A DNA stretch of 42,563 bases, taken from assembly GCA_013821455.1 (NCBI GenBank), contig JACDGS010000037.1, positions 1 to 42,563 on the forward strand, read 5' to 3'. The DNA comes from Chthoniobacterales bacterium (GTDB taxonomy: Bacteria > Verrucomicrobiota > Verrucomicrobiia > Chthoniobacterales > UBA10450). The position numbers and the translations under genes were made by a program. The number at the start of each line of letters is the position of its first letter. Position 1 is the first letter of the stretch. Shown in pieces: positions 33,701-42,191 of the stretch. Under the pieces are notes generated by a model, which saw only the letters and a list, made by a program, of their open reading frames with translations, did no database searches and was not told where the DNA came from.

Positions 33701-36700
33701 ACCAGAAGCTTGCGCAAATATTTTCCTGTATGGCTCGCTTCTACTGCGGCGACTTCTTCCGGCGTCCCAACCGCCACGACTTTTCCGCCCTCTTCGCCGC
33801 CTTCCGGCCCGAGATCGATGATCCAATCGGCACACTTCATCACCTCGAGATTATGCTCGATTACGACGACGGAATTTCCCGCCTCGACCAAACGCTGGAA
33901 TAGCCTAACGAGTAACGCGACGTCGTCGAAATGCAGGCCGGTGGTCGGCTCGTCGAAGATGAAAAGGTCGCGCTGCTTTTTGTCAGGCTGTTCCGCCGCG
34001 GTCAGGTGCCTAACGAGTTTGAGCCGTTGCGATTCACCGCCGGAAAGCGTGTTCAACGGCTGCCCGAGTTGCAGGTAACCGAGGCCGACTTCATCGAGCA
34101 CCGCGAGCGGATCGCCTAACGAACGCGCTTCGCCCAGTTGCGTGAAGAACTGAATCGCTTCGCTCACCGTGAGCGTGAGCACGTCGTGGATTGATTTTCC
34201 TTCCAACTTGACCTTGAGCACATGCGGCTGGAAGCGGCGACCTTCGCATTCCGCGCAGCGCACGTAGAGATCGCTCAGGAATTGCATCTCGATTTTTTCG
34301 AAGCCGGTCCCGCCGCAACGCTCGCAACGGCCGCTCCCGGAGTTGAAGGAAAACGCACTCGCGGTGAGCCCCTGCGCCATCGCTTCGGGCAACGCCGCGA
34401 AAAGTTCGCGCACCCGATCGTAAACGCCGAGATAAAGGATCGGCGTCGAGCGCGGCGTGCGCGAGAGCGGGGCCTGATCGACCATCACGATCTGACCGAC
34501 GCGATGCTGGCCGGTCACGCTTTTGCAGAGGCCGGCTTCGTCGGTTTGTTCGCCGCGCTCGCGGAGCAATTTCCGGTAGAGAACATCGTGCACGAGCGTC
34601 GATTTGCCCGAGCCGGAAACGCCGGTGACGCAGGTGAAAACGCCTAACGGAAACTCGACGTCGATGTTCTGGAGATTGTGTTCGCGCGCGCCCTTGATCT
34701 TCAGTGAGTGGGTGGATTTACGGCGGGAGTCGGGAATCGGGATGCTCTTGCGGCCGGATAAATAATCGGCAGTGAGCGACGAGGTCTGGGGAGCGCACGC
34801 GCCTCGCGTGCCGGCGATGGCGCCCTCGCCATCGCGAACTTTTCCTTCGTTCGAAGAAGTTTTCGGCGAGGCGCCGAAAACAGGTCCGCCGCGGCGACCG
34901 CTCCCCAGCATTTCGCCTAACGAACCTTGGAAAACCAATTCGCCGCCGCGCTCGCCGCGACCGGGGCCGATGTCGAGCAGCTGATCTGCGGCGCGAATAA
35001 TCGCTTCCTCGTGTTCGACCACGAGGAGCGTGTTGCCTTTGTCGCGCAGGTTGTGCATCACCCTAACGAGTCGGCCGACATCGCGCGGATGCAGCCCGAC
35101 GCTCGGTTCGTCCATGACGAAGAGCGTGTTCACGAGCGAAGCGCCGAGACAGGTGGTGAGGTTGACGCGCTGAACTTCGCCGCCACTCAAAGTGCGGGTC
35201 GAGCGATCGAGGGCGAGATAGCCGACGCCGACTTCGCAGAGATAGCTTAGCCGCGTGACGATTTCCGCGCGCAGCATTTCCGCGGCGGAGTCGTTAGGCG
35301 GAATCGTTAGGCTGGTGAGAAAGTCACGCGCCTCGGAAATCGGGAGCGCGTCAAATTCCGGCAAAGTAAAAGCGATTCCGTCCTGCCTAACGAGTCGATA
35401 ATTCAACGTCTCCGGCTGGAAACGGCCGCCCTGGCAGCTCGGGCAGGTGGTGTAGGCGCGATAACGGCTCAGGAGCACGCGCACGTGCATTTTGTAGGTT
35501 TTGCTTTCGAGCCATTTGAAGAAACCGCGCACGCCATACCAGCGATCGTTCTCGTAATCTTCCTCGCTGTATTCGCCCGCGCCCTTCTCGCCGTTGATGA
35601 TGAAATCCTGGTCGTGCTGCGGGAGTTCCTCGAAAGGCGTGTTGATGTCGATCTCTTCCCGGGCGCAGGCGCGGAGCAGATCCTTTTGCGATTCGCCCAT
35701 CTCCTGTCCGCGGAAAACCCGCACCGCGCCCTGCGCGATCGAGTAGGAGCGATCGGGGATGGCGCGGTTGTAATCGACCCCGATGGTGCGGCCGAAGCCG
35801 CGACATTCCGGACACGCGCCTAACGGATTGTTGAAACTAAAAAGTCCGGGGGTGGGCGGGCGGATATCGAGGTCGCAGTGAGCGCAATGCCAGCCGGTGG
35901 AAAACGGGTGCGCTTCTTTCGTGGCGAGATCGATGACGCTGATCTGGTCTTTGCCAAAACGGAGCGCGGTTTCGAGGGCTTCGATCAGGCGCGGGCGGGT
36001 GTCAGAGCTGATCGTTAGGCGATCCTGGATGACCTGGACGCGCGCGCCGAGACGGAGGTCTTTGCGGTCGGTATCCGCCCTGACGACTTCGCCGTTTAGC
36101 CAAACGCGGAGGTAGCCTTGTTGCTGGATGAATTGGAAGAACTCGTTAGGCGGCGTTTTCGCCGGGACCGCGACCCAGAAGGTGATGAGGACGGTTCTCG
36201 CATTGTCATCCTGAGCGGAGCGCAGCGAAGTCGAAGGATCCCGTGGGGTTTCCGTGAAGTTCGCGTCTGCCGGCAGCGGGATCTTCACGGCAACTCCACG
36301 GGATCCTTCGACTCCGTTCCGCTTCGCTCCACTCCGCTCGGGATGACGAGCAGTGCTGGGCGCTCCGTATTTCTGGACGATTTCGTCGGCGATTGAGTTG
36401 GCGGTTTCCGGGCGGATTTCGCGTCCGCAACTCGGACAAAACGCATGCGCCACGCGCGGCATGAGCAGCTTCAGGTAGTCGTTGATTTCCGTCATCGTGC
36501 CGACGGAAGAGCGCGAGCTTTTGACGGGGTTGGATTGCTCGATCGCGATCGCGGGCGGGATGCCGCGAATTTCATCGACGCGCGGCTTATCCATGCGGTC
36601 GAGGAACTGCCGCGTGTAGGGCGAGAAAGTCTCGACGTAGCGGCGCTGGCCTTCCGCGTAAATCGTGTCGAAGGCGAGACTCGATTTGCCGCTGCCGCTC

Positions 36701-36852
36701 GGGCCGGTGACGACGGTCAATTCGCCTAACGGCAGGTCGAGATCGAAGCCTTTGAGATTGTTCTGGCGCGCTCCGCGGATGGCGATGCAGCCGCGCTCAG
36801 CAGGCGCGATGACGCAGGGTTTTTCGCCGTTGGAGGAAGCCACCGACGACAA
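30763..36852 (-). CDS. uvrA: Double-length (tandem) UvrA with in-frame repeat insertions
   Basis: 2029 residues, two full UvrA copies in one chain with four ABC ATPase sites. Copy 1: Walker [10 protein letters not shown] (50-58), [22 protein letters not shown], then [11 protein letters not shown], zinc [32 protein letters not shown]. Copy 2: [84 protein letters not shown]. All key residues are present, so a UvrA dimer in one polypeptide is plausible; its task (repair or drug resistance) is inferred. Repeat-derived segments sit at residues ~168-217, ~649-689, ~1050-1066 and ~1686-1726, all in frame. The start is TTG at 36852; no ribosome site is evident. Confidence 0.93.
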   Translation of the reverse strand: MSSVASSNGEKPCVIAPAERGCIAIRGARQNNLKGFDLDLPLGELTVVTGPSGSGKSSLAFDTIYAEGQRRYVETFSPYTRQFLDRMDKPRVDEIRGIPPAIAIEQSNPVKSSRSSVGTMTEINDYLKLLMPRVAHAFCPSCGREIRPETANSIADEIVQKYGAPSTARHPERSGAKRNGVEGSRGVAVKIPLPADANFTETPRDPSTSLRSAQDDNARTVLITFWVAVPAKTPPNEFFQFIQQQGYLRVWLNGEVVRADTDRKDLRLGARVQVIQDRLTISSDTRPRLIEALETALRFGKDQISVIDLATKEAHPFSTGWHCAHCDLDIRPPTPGLFSFNNPLGACPECRGFGRTIGVDYNRAIPDRSYSIAQGAVRVFRGQEMGESQKDLLRACAREEIDINTPFEELPQHDQDFIINGEKGAGEYSEEDYENDRWYGVRGFFKWLESKTYKMHVRVLLSRYRAYTTCPSCQGGRFQPETLNYRLVRQDGIAFTLPEFDALPISEARDFLTSLTIPPNDSAAEMLRAEIVTRLSYLCEVGVGYLALDRSTRTLSGGEVQRVNLTTCLGASLVNTLFVMDEPSVGLHPRDVGRLVRVMHNLRDKGNTLLVVEHEEAIIRAADQLLDIGPGRGERGGELVFQGSLGEMLGSGRRGGPVFGASPKTSSNEGKVRDGEGAIAGTRGACAPQTSSLTADYLSGRKSIPIPDSRRKSTHSLKIKGAREHNLQNIDVEFPLGVFTCVTGVSGSGKSTLVHDVLYRKLLRERGEQTDEAGLCKSVTGQHRVGQIVMVDQAPLSRTPRSTPILYLGVYDRVRELFAALPEAMAQGLTASAFSFNSGSGRCERCGGTGFEKIEMQFLSDLYVRCAECEGRRFQPHVLKVKLEGKSIHDVLTLTVSEAIQFFTQLGEARSLGDPLAVLDEVGLGYLQLGQPLNTLSGGESQRLKLVRHLTAAEQPDKKQRDLFIFDEPTTGLHFDDVALLVRLFQRLVEAGNSVVVIEHNLEVMKCADWIIDLGPEGGEEGGKVVAVGTPEEVAAVEASHTGKYLRKLLVSARASRAVFGAPPKTSQRYTLPNDDEPLLRAAEEPFGEAPHGAREAHALPGISPLANGSPHAIAIHGAREHNLKNISLTIPRDQMVVITGLSGSGKSTVAFDLLFAEGQRRFLDSMSPYARQFVEQLEKPDVDLIEGLPPTVAIEQRVSRGGGKSTVATVTEVYHFLRLLFAKTGTQFCPDCDLPVEKQSLGAIVRLVEAAALRGPLKVLAPLVKARKGFHTEVGRWAERQGFDTLYVDRQLIPIKQFQKLERFKEHTIDAVVGGIDAKRILKARNLVQRALQIGRGTARLLDQQNRLTTVSTEMSCPGCGRSFEELDPRLFSFNSPHGWCETCNGFGEIWNEKVQRGEEETGDSQLENELNAERQFESVEEHEAKPCPSCHGSRLNPIARHVRLQGKTIDEFSARSAADALALVGKLRFRGTHKVIAADLVPEIEQRLRFMENVGLGYLALGRSAKTLSGGESQRIRLAAQLGSNLRGVLYVLDEPTIGLHARDNVRLLETLTALREKGNSLVIVEHDEETMRRADHIIDLGPGAGSLGGEVVAAGTLRDIREVTESQTGRCLREPLAHPMRKSRRSLGDVAHWLEIEDAHTNNLQHIDVKFPIGRLSVITGISGSGKSTLMRGVLLPAVQRALGSGRRGGPVFGAPPKTSSRGGKVRDGEGAIAGTRGAGAPRIFGADAIEAIYEVDQSPIGKTSRSTPATYIKVLDEIRELFAQLPVSRVRGYSASRFSFNTDGGRCETCSGQGVLKLEMSFLPSSYVPCEDCGGKRYNAQTLEVLYHDKSIGDVMEMTIGEAAELFAANQKIARPLSLLGETGLGYLKLGQPSPTLSGGEAQRLKLATKLTRGIGRATNERLRKMRTPKSTLYLIEEPTIGLHMADVELLLRVLHRLVDDGNTVIVIEHNMSVIAEADYVVDIGPEAGSLGGQVVAVGTPEEVAKNRLSRTAPFLREVFGQGREIAANTKAPRAKSRARNLLSS
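31675..31797. repeat. 123-bp palindromic element (family A), in frame in uvrA
   Basis: Exactly 123 bp (41 codons), coding for about residues 1686-1726. The left end TCCGGGAGCG is a decayed form of CTGGGGAGCG; the right end is CGCTCCCCAG. Inside are a hairpin GCGATGGCG-CCCT-CGCCATCGC (31703-31724) and the perfect palindrome GTTTTCGGCG/CGCCGAAAAC (31748-31770). It separates the second-NBD Walker A region of copy 2 from its continuation. Confidence 0.9.
33656..33705. repeat. Truncated family A element in the linker between UvrA copies
   Basis: Keeps only the central palindrome GTTTTCGGCG/CGCCGAAAAC (33656-33678) and a variant right end finishing CGCTCACCAG (33696-33705). The part between them resembles the copy at the window start. 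It lies in the linker joining the two UvrA halves. Confidence 0.8.
34786..34908. repeat. 123-bp palindromic element (family A), best-preserved copy
   Basis: 123 bp (41 codons, about residues 649-689). Perfect 10-bp terminal inverted repeats CTGGGGAGCG (34786-34795) and CGCTCCCCAG (34899-34908); hairpin GCGATGGCG/CGCCATCGC (34814-34835); palindrome GTTTTCGGCG/CGCCGAAAAC (34859-34881). The reading frame passes straight through. In UvrA terms it lies just before the TADYLSGR segment that ends NBD I of copy 1. Confidence 0.92.
36204..36350. repeat. REP-like inverted repeat (family B) in frame inside uvrA
   Basis: Left arm from TCATCCTGAGCGGAGCG to GGATCCCGTGG (36206-36246), right arm from CCACGGGATCC to CGCTCGGGATGA (36297-36347), about 50 bases between. 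About 147 bp, 49 codons, giving residues ~168-217 ([19 protein letters not shown] ... [14 protein letters not shown]), which match nothing in UvrA; flanking GAPSTA and [11 protein letters not shown] read as the uninterrupted protein. Confidence 0.9.
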
Positions 36853-36896
36853 TCGTTTCGGCGGTCCGAAAGCGCAAACTTTCGCACGGTTCGCAG

Positions 36897-36980
36897 AGGG
36901 AAAATAAAAAATTTGGAAGCCAGGAAACCAGGAAAAGGAATCAAAAAATCCCGCTGAATTTTCCTGGTTTTCTGGTTTTC
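36897..36980 (-). terminator. Intrinsic terminator of the exosortase gene
   Basis: Arms at 36916-36936 and 36959-36980 (CCAGGAAACCAGGAAAA and its near-complement) pair over a 22-base loop. On the minus strand the stem is followed by a T-rich run (AAATTTTTTATTTT). It lies between the exosortase stop (36985) and the uvrA start (36852). Confidence 0.8.
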
Positions 36981-36984
36981 AAAT

Positions 36985-38553
36985 TCATTCCCTGAGAACG
37001 ACTTTTTCCAGTTCGCGCTGCAAGGCTGTCTCCGCTTCGGCGTCGTTTTCGTGACCCCAGACGGCCAGCTCGAACATGCGCGCGCCCAGCTCGCGTTTGC
37101 CCTGCCAAGCGGAGTGCAGCCGGCCGCGCGCCGTCCAGTCTTCCGTCGCCGCGGCGGCGTCGGTGTAGGAAGAACGGCCGTCCCAGTAGCAGTAGAAAAT
37201 GTGCAGCGGCTGGCCGTTGTTATCGAAGCGATACGCGCGGATCGGCAGGTCGATGCCATTCGCCCTAACGACGTGAACGCCGCTCTCGTGCTGCATCGTG
37301 AGGCCGCTCGCCGGCAGACAAATGTCGGGCCGGTGATTTTTCACGAACAACGCCGCCGTCCGGCCGGGCAGCCAATGGAAGGAATACATCATCCAACGAC
37401 GCTCGTCGGCCGAACGCCAGAGCGCGGCGCCGCCTTCGTTGTAGCGGAGCAGCTCGGCCGCGGCGGCCGGAATGGGCTGGGTTTCGTAACCCTGCTCGCT
37501 CGTCGGCCAGGCGATGCTCCATGCAGCGGAGAGCTCGTGATGGCGCGGAGCGTACCAGGCGGCGACGGCAATTTCCGTCAGCCCGAGCCAGACGAGAAGC
37601 GCGAGCGACCAGCCGGGATTTGGAAGCAGCCATCCTTCAGATTTTTTTTGATCGTTAGGCAAGAGCGGCGCTTGCAACCAGAGGCTCACGCCCCAGAGCG
37701 CGAAAACACAGATGAACAAAATGGTGAAACCCGCCGGGTCGTGCCAGCGATGGATCGCCTCGAGGCCGTTGCTGGCGGCGATTTCGCAGAGGAGAAACGT
37801 GCGTCCGATGTTGCAGACGAACGCGAGCCCCGCCGCGATGACGATGAGGAGAAAACGCCGCCGCAAATTCATGCGATAAAACGCGCCGAGAAAAAGCGCG
37901 ATCATGAATGTCGCCTGGAGCGAGCGCACGCCGGTGCAAGCGTCGTCGATCCCAACCTGGCCGGTGGGCAGCTCAATGACGTTGCCGTGTTGCACGGCGA
38001 GCGTGCCGATGACGTTGAGAATTCCGATCGTGATCGCCGCGTCTGCGCGCATGAGATGTTGCACGACGAATTGCTCGATCTGCACCGGCCACGGCACGGC
38101 GACGAGGAAAAACAAAACCGGAAACGCGAAATGCTGCAGAGTGGGAAAGCCGCCCGCAAGCTGGAGCGCGCCTAACGAGATCGTCACCACGGCCAGCGCC
38201 ATGATCCAATCGAGCATTCGCCAATCGGGATTCGCGACAGCGATGAGACGGGCCGGAAAAAGCGCGAGTGCGGCGAGGAGGAACAGCGCGATCGTTAGGC
38301 CAGAGAATTTTGGCGCCGCCACATCGGGGCGGCGCGACCAGCGTTGCCAGAAAAGAACCAGCGCCAAAAACGGCACGGTCCAGCCGTAGCCATACTGCGG
38401 ATTGAGGGACCATTCGCTGCTGAGCTGGGAAATGATTTCCCACCAGAGAAAACCGAAGGCGACGACGGCGAGGAGCAGCGGCCAGGGAAAATCCCGCGTC
38501 GTCGCGGCGGCACGCGGCGCGAGCGCCCGAGCTTCCGCGGTGGAATGGGACAT
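36985..38553 (-). CDS. Exosortase fused to C-terminal EpsI domain
   Basis: 522 residues. The N-terminal ~300 form a multi-pass exosortase (transpeptidase-like sorting of PEP-CTERM proteins). Catalytic motifs: IDDACTGVRSLQ with Cys206, CNIGRTFLL with Arg251, and HRWHDPAG with His268/His271, all within membrane helices as in XrtA-type enzymes. From ~residue 310 a helix leads to a periplasmic EpsI-type domain (WMMYSFHWLPGRTAALFVKNH, HRPDICLPASGL, HIFYCYWDG), usually linked with exopolysaccharide export. The fused form is known from Verrucomicrobiota and Planctomycetota. The gene is divergent from a membrane-anchored TPR gene (38619), recalling TPR proteins beside exosortases. No PEP-CTERM substrate is visible in the window. 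ATG at 38553. Confidence 0.92.
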   Translation of the reverse strand: MSHSTAEARALAPRAAATTRDFPWPLLLAVVAFGFLWWEIISQLSSEWSLNPQYGYGWTVPFLALVLFWQRWSRRPDVAAPKFSGLTIALFLLAALALFPARLIAVANPDWRMLDWIMALAVVTISLGALQLAGGFPTLQHFAFPVLFFLVAVPWPVQIEQFVVQHLMRADAAITIGILNVIGTLAVQHGNVIELPTGQVGIDDACTGVRSLQATFMIALFLGAFYRMNLRRRFLLIVIAAGLAFVCNIGRTFLLCEIAASNGLEAIHRWHDPAGFTILFICVFALWGVSLWLQAPLLPNDQKKSEGWLLPNPGWSLALLVWLGLTEIAVAAWYAPRHHELSAAWSIAWPTSEQGYETQPIPAAAAELLRYNEGGAALWRSADERRWMMYSFHWLPGRTAALFVKNHRPDICLPASGLTMQHESGVHVVRANGIDLPIRAYRFDNNGQPLHIFYCYWDGRSSYTDAAAATEDWTARGRLHSAWQGKRELGARMFELAVWGHENDAEAETALQRELEKVVLRE

Positions 38554-38618
38554 GCTAGTTTTCTAGCAGCTTGCGCGCCTGGACGCCATCTCGGCGAACT
38601 GCCTAACGAGAATTGGAA

Positions 38619-40364
38619 ATGGATCTCCCAACCGAAGAACGCGAGATCACGCTGCAAAAGACGGAGCGCGTCTATGTTCGCATCTCGTTAGGCATAATCA
38701 TCGGGCTCGTTGTGCTCGTGGCGGTTTGTTGGGGCGGGCGGCATGCCTACCTGCGCTGGCAGGAACGCAACCTCATGCATCAGGCGCACGTCGCCTTCGA
38801 CAAGACCGATTTTCGCTGGGCCGTGATCGCGGCCCAACGCGCCTACAGCCTGGATGACACGAGTGTCGATGCCTGTCGCACGCTGGCTGACATCGCCGAG
38901 AAACAAAACAGCGATCAGGCCATCGAATGGCGGCGGCGCGCGCTTGCGCTCGATCCCAAATCTTTTGGCGATCGTCTCTCGCTCGCGAACACGGCGTTGC
39001 GCTTTTCGCAGCCGGCGATCGCCGTGGAAGCTCTCGCCCATGTTCCTCCCGGGCAGCAGCAGGACGCCGGCTACCAGGCGGCGGCGGCGCGAATTGCCCT
39101 AACGAAAAGCGACCTGACCGCTGCCGGGCAACATCTTCGCCAGGCGGTGGCGCTCGCGCCTAACGATCCCGCGCATGCGCTGGAGTTGGCGGAATTCCAG
39201 TTGCGCTCGGAAAACCGCGCGGAACGAGACGCTGGTCACACGACGGCCATGCAGTTGAAGGCAAACCCGAAAGTGCGCCTCGACGCGCTGCACATTTTAG
39301 TGAGTGCCGCGCTCGCCCGCCGCGACGGCGCCGAGGGCGTTTCGCTCGCGAAAGAACTCGACGCGCTTCCCGACACAACGCCGGCGGATCGCCTGCTCGC
39401 GCTTGGCATTTTGCATCAGACTAACGATCCTGCTTTCGCCGCCGCGCTGACGAAGTTCGAGGCCGAATCTGCAAAGTCATCCGAGCAAGCGGTGCGGCTC
39501 ATGAGCTGGATGAACAGCAACGGCCTCGCGCTTCTGGCACTCGATTGGAGCAAACAGTTGCCGCCGGAAATGCTCGGCAGCATCGCGATGCGTTTCGCCC
39601 TGGCCGATTCCTACGTGCAGCTCCGGGATTGGCCTGCGCTCACGACCCTTCTGCGCCGAGGCTCGTGGGATCGCGCGGAACCGCTTCGGATCGCGCTCGA
39701 AGCCAAGGTTGCGTATGAAACCAACGACCATGACGGCTACGAAAAATCGTGGGCCGCGGCCGTAGCAAAGGCGAGCGACGACAGCGACCGGCTCGACTCT
39801 TTGCAAAAGCTCGCCTTCCAATGGCACTGGCCGGAAAAGGGCGTCGCCATCCTTTGGCTGCTGGCGGAAAATCCCGCGCAACAGCAAGCCGCGTTGCAGT
39901 CCCTCTATAATTATTATGCGGCGGCGCGCGACACGACCGGGTTGTATCGCACGCTCACACGGCTGGTCGCGGTGATGCCGCACGATCCCATGGTGCGAAA
40001 TAACTTCGCCCAAATCTCGCTCCTCCTCCGCGCCGAATCTTTGCATGCGCTCGCGCTCGCGCGGGAGGTGCATCAGGAGCAGCCCGGGAATGCCGCCTTC
40101 GCTTCCACTTATGCCTTTGCACTCTACGAAAACAATGACGTCGCCGGCGCGCTCAAGGTCATGAACAGTCTTACTCCCCCGCAGTTGCAGGATCCCGCCG
40201 TGGCCGCCTACTACGGCGTGATTTTGGCGGAGGCAGGCCGCAACGACGAGGCCGTGAAATTCCTCGAGGCCGCGAATGGCGCGCATCTTCTGCCGGAGGA
40301 AGAAAAGCTGATCGCGCGCGCGCGGCGCATCATTTCCCGGCCGAAAGACGGCGGCGGCACGTGA
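38619..40364 (+). CDS. Membrane-anchored TPR protein
   Basis: 581 residues. A short cytoplasmic N-terminus, one membrane helix (ISLGIIIGLVVLVAVCWGG), then a long row of TPR-like helix pairs (AVIAAQRAYSLDDTSVDACRTL, AIEWRRRALALDPKSFGDRLSLA, AGQHLRQAVALAPNDPAHALELA, PAVAAYYGVILAEAGRNDEAVKFL). Probably periplasmic, N-terminally anchored. It is divergent from the exosortase gene with 65 bases between starts, and TPR proteins are common partners in exosortase/EPS loci, so a role in that system is inferred. Start ATG at 38619; a TTG two codons upstream is also open. A GCCTAACG motif lies 10 bases before the ATG. Confidence 0.82.
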   Translation: MDLPTEEREITLQKTERVYVRISLGIIIGLVVLVAVCWGGRHAYLRWQERNLMHQAHVAFDKTDFRWAVIAAQRAYSLDDTSVDACRTLADIAEKQNSDQAIEWRRRALALDPKSFGDRLSLANTALRFSQPAIAVEALAHVPPGQQQDAGYQAAAARIALTKSDLTAAGQHLRQAVALAPNDPAHALELAEFQLRSENRAERDAGHTTAMQLKANPKVRLDALHILVSAALARRDGAEGVSLAKELDALPDTTPADRLLALGILHQTNDPAFAAALTKFEAESAKSSEQAVRLMSWMNSNGLALLALDWSKQLPPEMLGSIAMRFALADSYVQLRDWPALTTLLRRGSWDRAEPLRIALEAKVAYETNDHDGYEKSWAAAVAKASDDSDRLDSLQKLAFQWHWPEKGVAILWLLAENPAQQQAALQSLYNYYAAARDTTGLYRTLTRLVAVMPHDPMVRNNFAQISLLLRAESLHALALAREVHQEQPGNAAFASTYAFALYENNDVAGALKVMNSLTPPQLQDPAVAAYYGVILAEAGRNDEAVKFLEAANGAHLLPEEEKLIARARRIISRPKDGGGT

Positions 40365-40454
40365 GTTGCTAAAAGAGATGTGGGTCGGCGTCGCCGTTTT
40401 CTTCTCTTCGGGGGGAGGAAGAGGCGGCGGCGCTGTCCTTGAAGATTTCTCCCG

Positions 40455-41024
40455 ATGCGAATCTGCCTAACGAGTCTAAGTCTCTGCGTGCTTTGCGCGC
40501 TCCACGCCCGCGCGGGCACGATCGATTTCACGCCGACCGAAGGCACGCGCACTTTGGAAGGCGTCGTCTTTAAGCAGTTACTTTTTCACCAGGACGGCCA
40601 GACCATTACCTATGAGCCGCCGCGTGGTTGGACTTGCACGGGCGACAGCAGCGGGATGCGGTTGATTTCCACGGAGACTTCGCAGGCGCAGGCGATCCTG
40701 CAGGAGAAGGCTTTGCCGGCGCCGCAGGTTCTCGATGAGGCGACGATGAAAGAACTGCAACAACTCTCTCTCGCCGCGGTGCCCGGCAACGCCACCAATA
40801 GTGCCCTCGTCGCGGAGGAGAAAAGCCCGCTGAAAATTCATCAGCAGGGGACTTACGGAGTGACGGTGAGTTACAATCTGGCGGGTCAGGATTACGAAGC
40901 GAACGATCTCTTCGTGAATCTCAACAACCTCCAACTCCATTTGCGCACCGTGGCGCGGAAGGCTGACTTCGGGAAAGTGCTGCGCGAAGTTCGCGGAAGT
41001 CTCTTCAGCCTCGCCTGGCAATAA
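40455..41024 (+). CDS. Secreted protein of unknown function
   Basis: 189 residues with signal peptide MRICLTSLSLCVLCALHARA, cleaved before GTIDF. The mature part has ITYEPPRGWTCTGDSSGMRL, a long Gln/Ala-rich helix (AQAILQEKALPAPQVLDEATMKELQQLSL), and YGVTVSYNLAGQDYEANDLFVNL. The pattern of EPP-GW followed later by a beta-strand region recalls small exported proteins that assess or present a peptide, but I recognise no family. No PEP-CTERM or membrane anchor. It follows the TPR gene by 90 bases and precedes the metallopeptidase by 95. The octamer motif falls inside the signal peptide (CLT). Confidence 0.75.
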   Translation: MRICLTSLSLCVLCALHARAGTIDFTPTEGTRTLEGVVFKQLLFHQDGQTITYEPPRGWTCTGDSSGMRLISTETSQAQAILQEKALPAPQVLDEATMKELQQLSLAAVPGNATNSALVAEEKSPLKIHQQGTYGVTVSYNLAGQDYEANDLFVNLNNLQLHLRTVARKADFGKVLREVRGSLFSLAWQ

Positions 41025-41119
41025 AGAGCGCGCGTTCCTGCCTAACGAACATAAGTCTGGTTGAGCGGCCTGGTAAAAGTGGCGCTCGCGTAGAATGGAA
41101 TTTCGTCGCATGCTGCCGG

Positions 41120-42025
41120 GTGCGTTCCGGCTTTTTTGCGGTCCTGGCGTGTCTTGGCGCGGGCCTTTTTGTTGCGCCGGCTTTTGGTGCTGCGATGGAA
41201 ATAGGCGGAGGAAAAATCGACGTCGTCATCGAAGGCGACAATGCGGATTTTCCCGAAGCGCTGGCGATGAATTGGATCACGACCGCGGCGCGCGCGGTGA
41301 CCAGCTATTATGGGACCTTCCCGGTTTCGCACGTGGTCATTCACCTGCATCCGGTCGCAGGCGATGAGATTGAAGGTGGCAGAACCTTTGGCACGAACGA
41401 CGGCGGCCGGATCAGTGTGGAAGTCGGTCGGGCCACAACCGCGGCGCATTTCCAGCGCGACTGGTTGATGACGCACGAGATGGTGCACCTCTCCATCCCC
41501 GGCGTGGCGGACGAACATCATTGGATCGAGGAAGGCATCGCGACTTATGTCGAACCGATCGCGCGCGCGGAGATCGGCAACCTTCGTCCCGAACAAGTCT
41601 GGAACGATGTCGCGCGCGACATGCCGCAAGGCCTTCCCCAAGCAGGCGACCGCGGCTTGGATTTCACGGCGACGTGGGGTCGCACTTATTGGGGCGGCGC
41701 GCTTTTTTGTTTGCTCGCCGATGTGGAAATTCGGCAGCGCACCGGCAACCGGAAAGGCTTGCAGGACGCGCTCCGCGGCATTCTCGCAGCCGGCGGCAAT
41801 ATCTCGGAAGATTGGGATTTCGAGCGCGTCATCCGCACGGGCGATCGGGCGACAGGCGTACCGGTGTTGCACGAGCTCTACGAAAAAATGCGCGCCGCTC
41901 CCAGCCCGGTGGCCTTGGATGATTTGTGGAAACGTCTCGGCCTCGAGCGCAGCGGCCGAAGCGTCGTCTTGCACGACGATGCGCCGCTGGCGGCAATTCG
42001 CCGCGTCATCGTGCCGGGTGAATAA
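41120..42025 (+). CDS. Secreted HExxH zinc metallopeptidase (gluzincin-like)
   Basis: 301 residues. Signal peptide MRSGFFAVLACLGAGLFVAP (ending AFG) is read from a GTG at 41120; no better in-frame start is visible. The zinc site MTHEMVHLSIPG gives HExxH with His119, Glu120, His123. WIEEGIATYVEPIAR supplies a likely third ligand Glu (137 or 138) 14-15 residues on, the gluzincin pattern, as in M1/M61 and many periplasmic peptidases with HE..H...EG.A.Y. The remainder (NRKGLQDALRGILAAGG, VLHELYEKM) fits the helical C-terminal domain of such enzymes. Target unknown. Confidence 0.82.
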   Translation: MRSGFFAVLACLGAGLFVAPAFGAAMEIGGGKIDVVIEGDNADFPEALAMNWITTAARAVTSYYGTFPVSHVVIHLHPVAGDEIEGGRTFGTNDGGRISVEVGRATTAAHFQRDWLMTHEMVHLSIPGVADEHHWIEEGIATYVEPIARAEIGNLRPEQVWNDVARDMPQGLPQAGDRGLDFTATWGRTYWGGALFCLLADVEIRQRTGNRKGLQDALRGILAAGGNISEDWDFERVIRTGDRATGVPVLHELYEKMRAAPSPVALDDLWKRLGLERSGRSVVLHDDAPLAAIRRVIVPGE

Positions 42026-42191
42026 TCGTGGTTGTCTTGCGTCTTTTGCCTGACTACAAACGAATTATAAAAGACGATGAAACTTCAGGCTCCAGTTCGC
42101 TTCTCCGGGAATAACGACCGCATGAGCGCGTCTTATCGGAGTGTTTCACCATATGGCCGCAAGAGCGGCCTGCGTTTCCCCTCAGCCAGCT

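Larger units (their letters stand above)
185..41047. repeat. Dispersed octamer CGTTAGGC/GCCTAACG, 69 exact copies
   Basis: Found by reading both strands. CGTTAGGC starts on plus at 185, 766, 1755, 1822, 2187, 2718, 5012, 5181, 12701, 17369, 18528, 21979, 22398, 23200, 23787, 23931, 24022, 24504, 26359, 27092, 27873, 27978, 28476, 29825, 29994, 30102, 32803, 33630, 35292, 35305, 36013, 36144, 37653, 38293, 38686. GCCTAACG starts at 775, 1953, 2563, 3495, 12961, 15419, 16483, 16961, 17327, 19351, 21147, 22531, 23863, 25068, 25986, 26674, 28286, 30925, 31960, 32080, 33111, 33903, 34008, 34114, 34642, 34915, 35385, 35818, 36724, 38170, 38601, 39158, 40465, 41040. In 58 of 69 the ninth base makes TCGTTAGGC. 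About ten further sites carry CCCTAACG/CGTTAGGG (e.g. 4375, 37264). About two exact copies are expected by composition. Confidence 0.95.

Noticed and set aside
185-41047. Octamer as a restriction or Chi/KOPS-type site
   Set aside because: It is non-palindromic and equally common on both strands, which does not fit a replication-polar signal; restriction sites are usually avoided, not enriched. A type of methylation target is still possible.
40455-42025. PEP-CTERM tails on the secreted proteins near the exosortase
   Set aside because: Neither protein ends in a PEP motif, a hydrophobic helix and basic residues.
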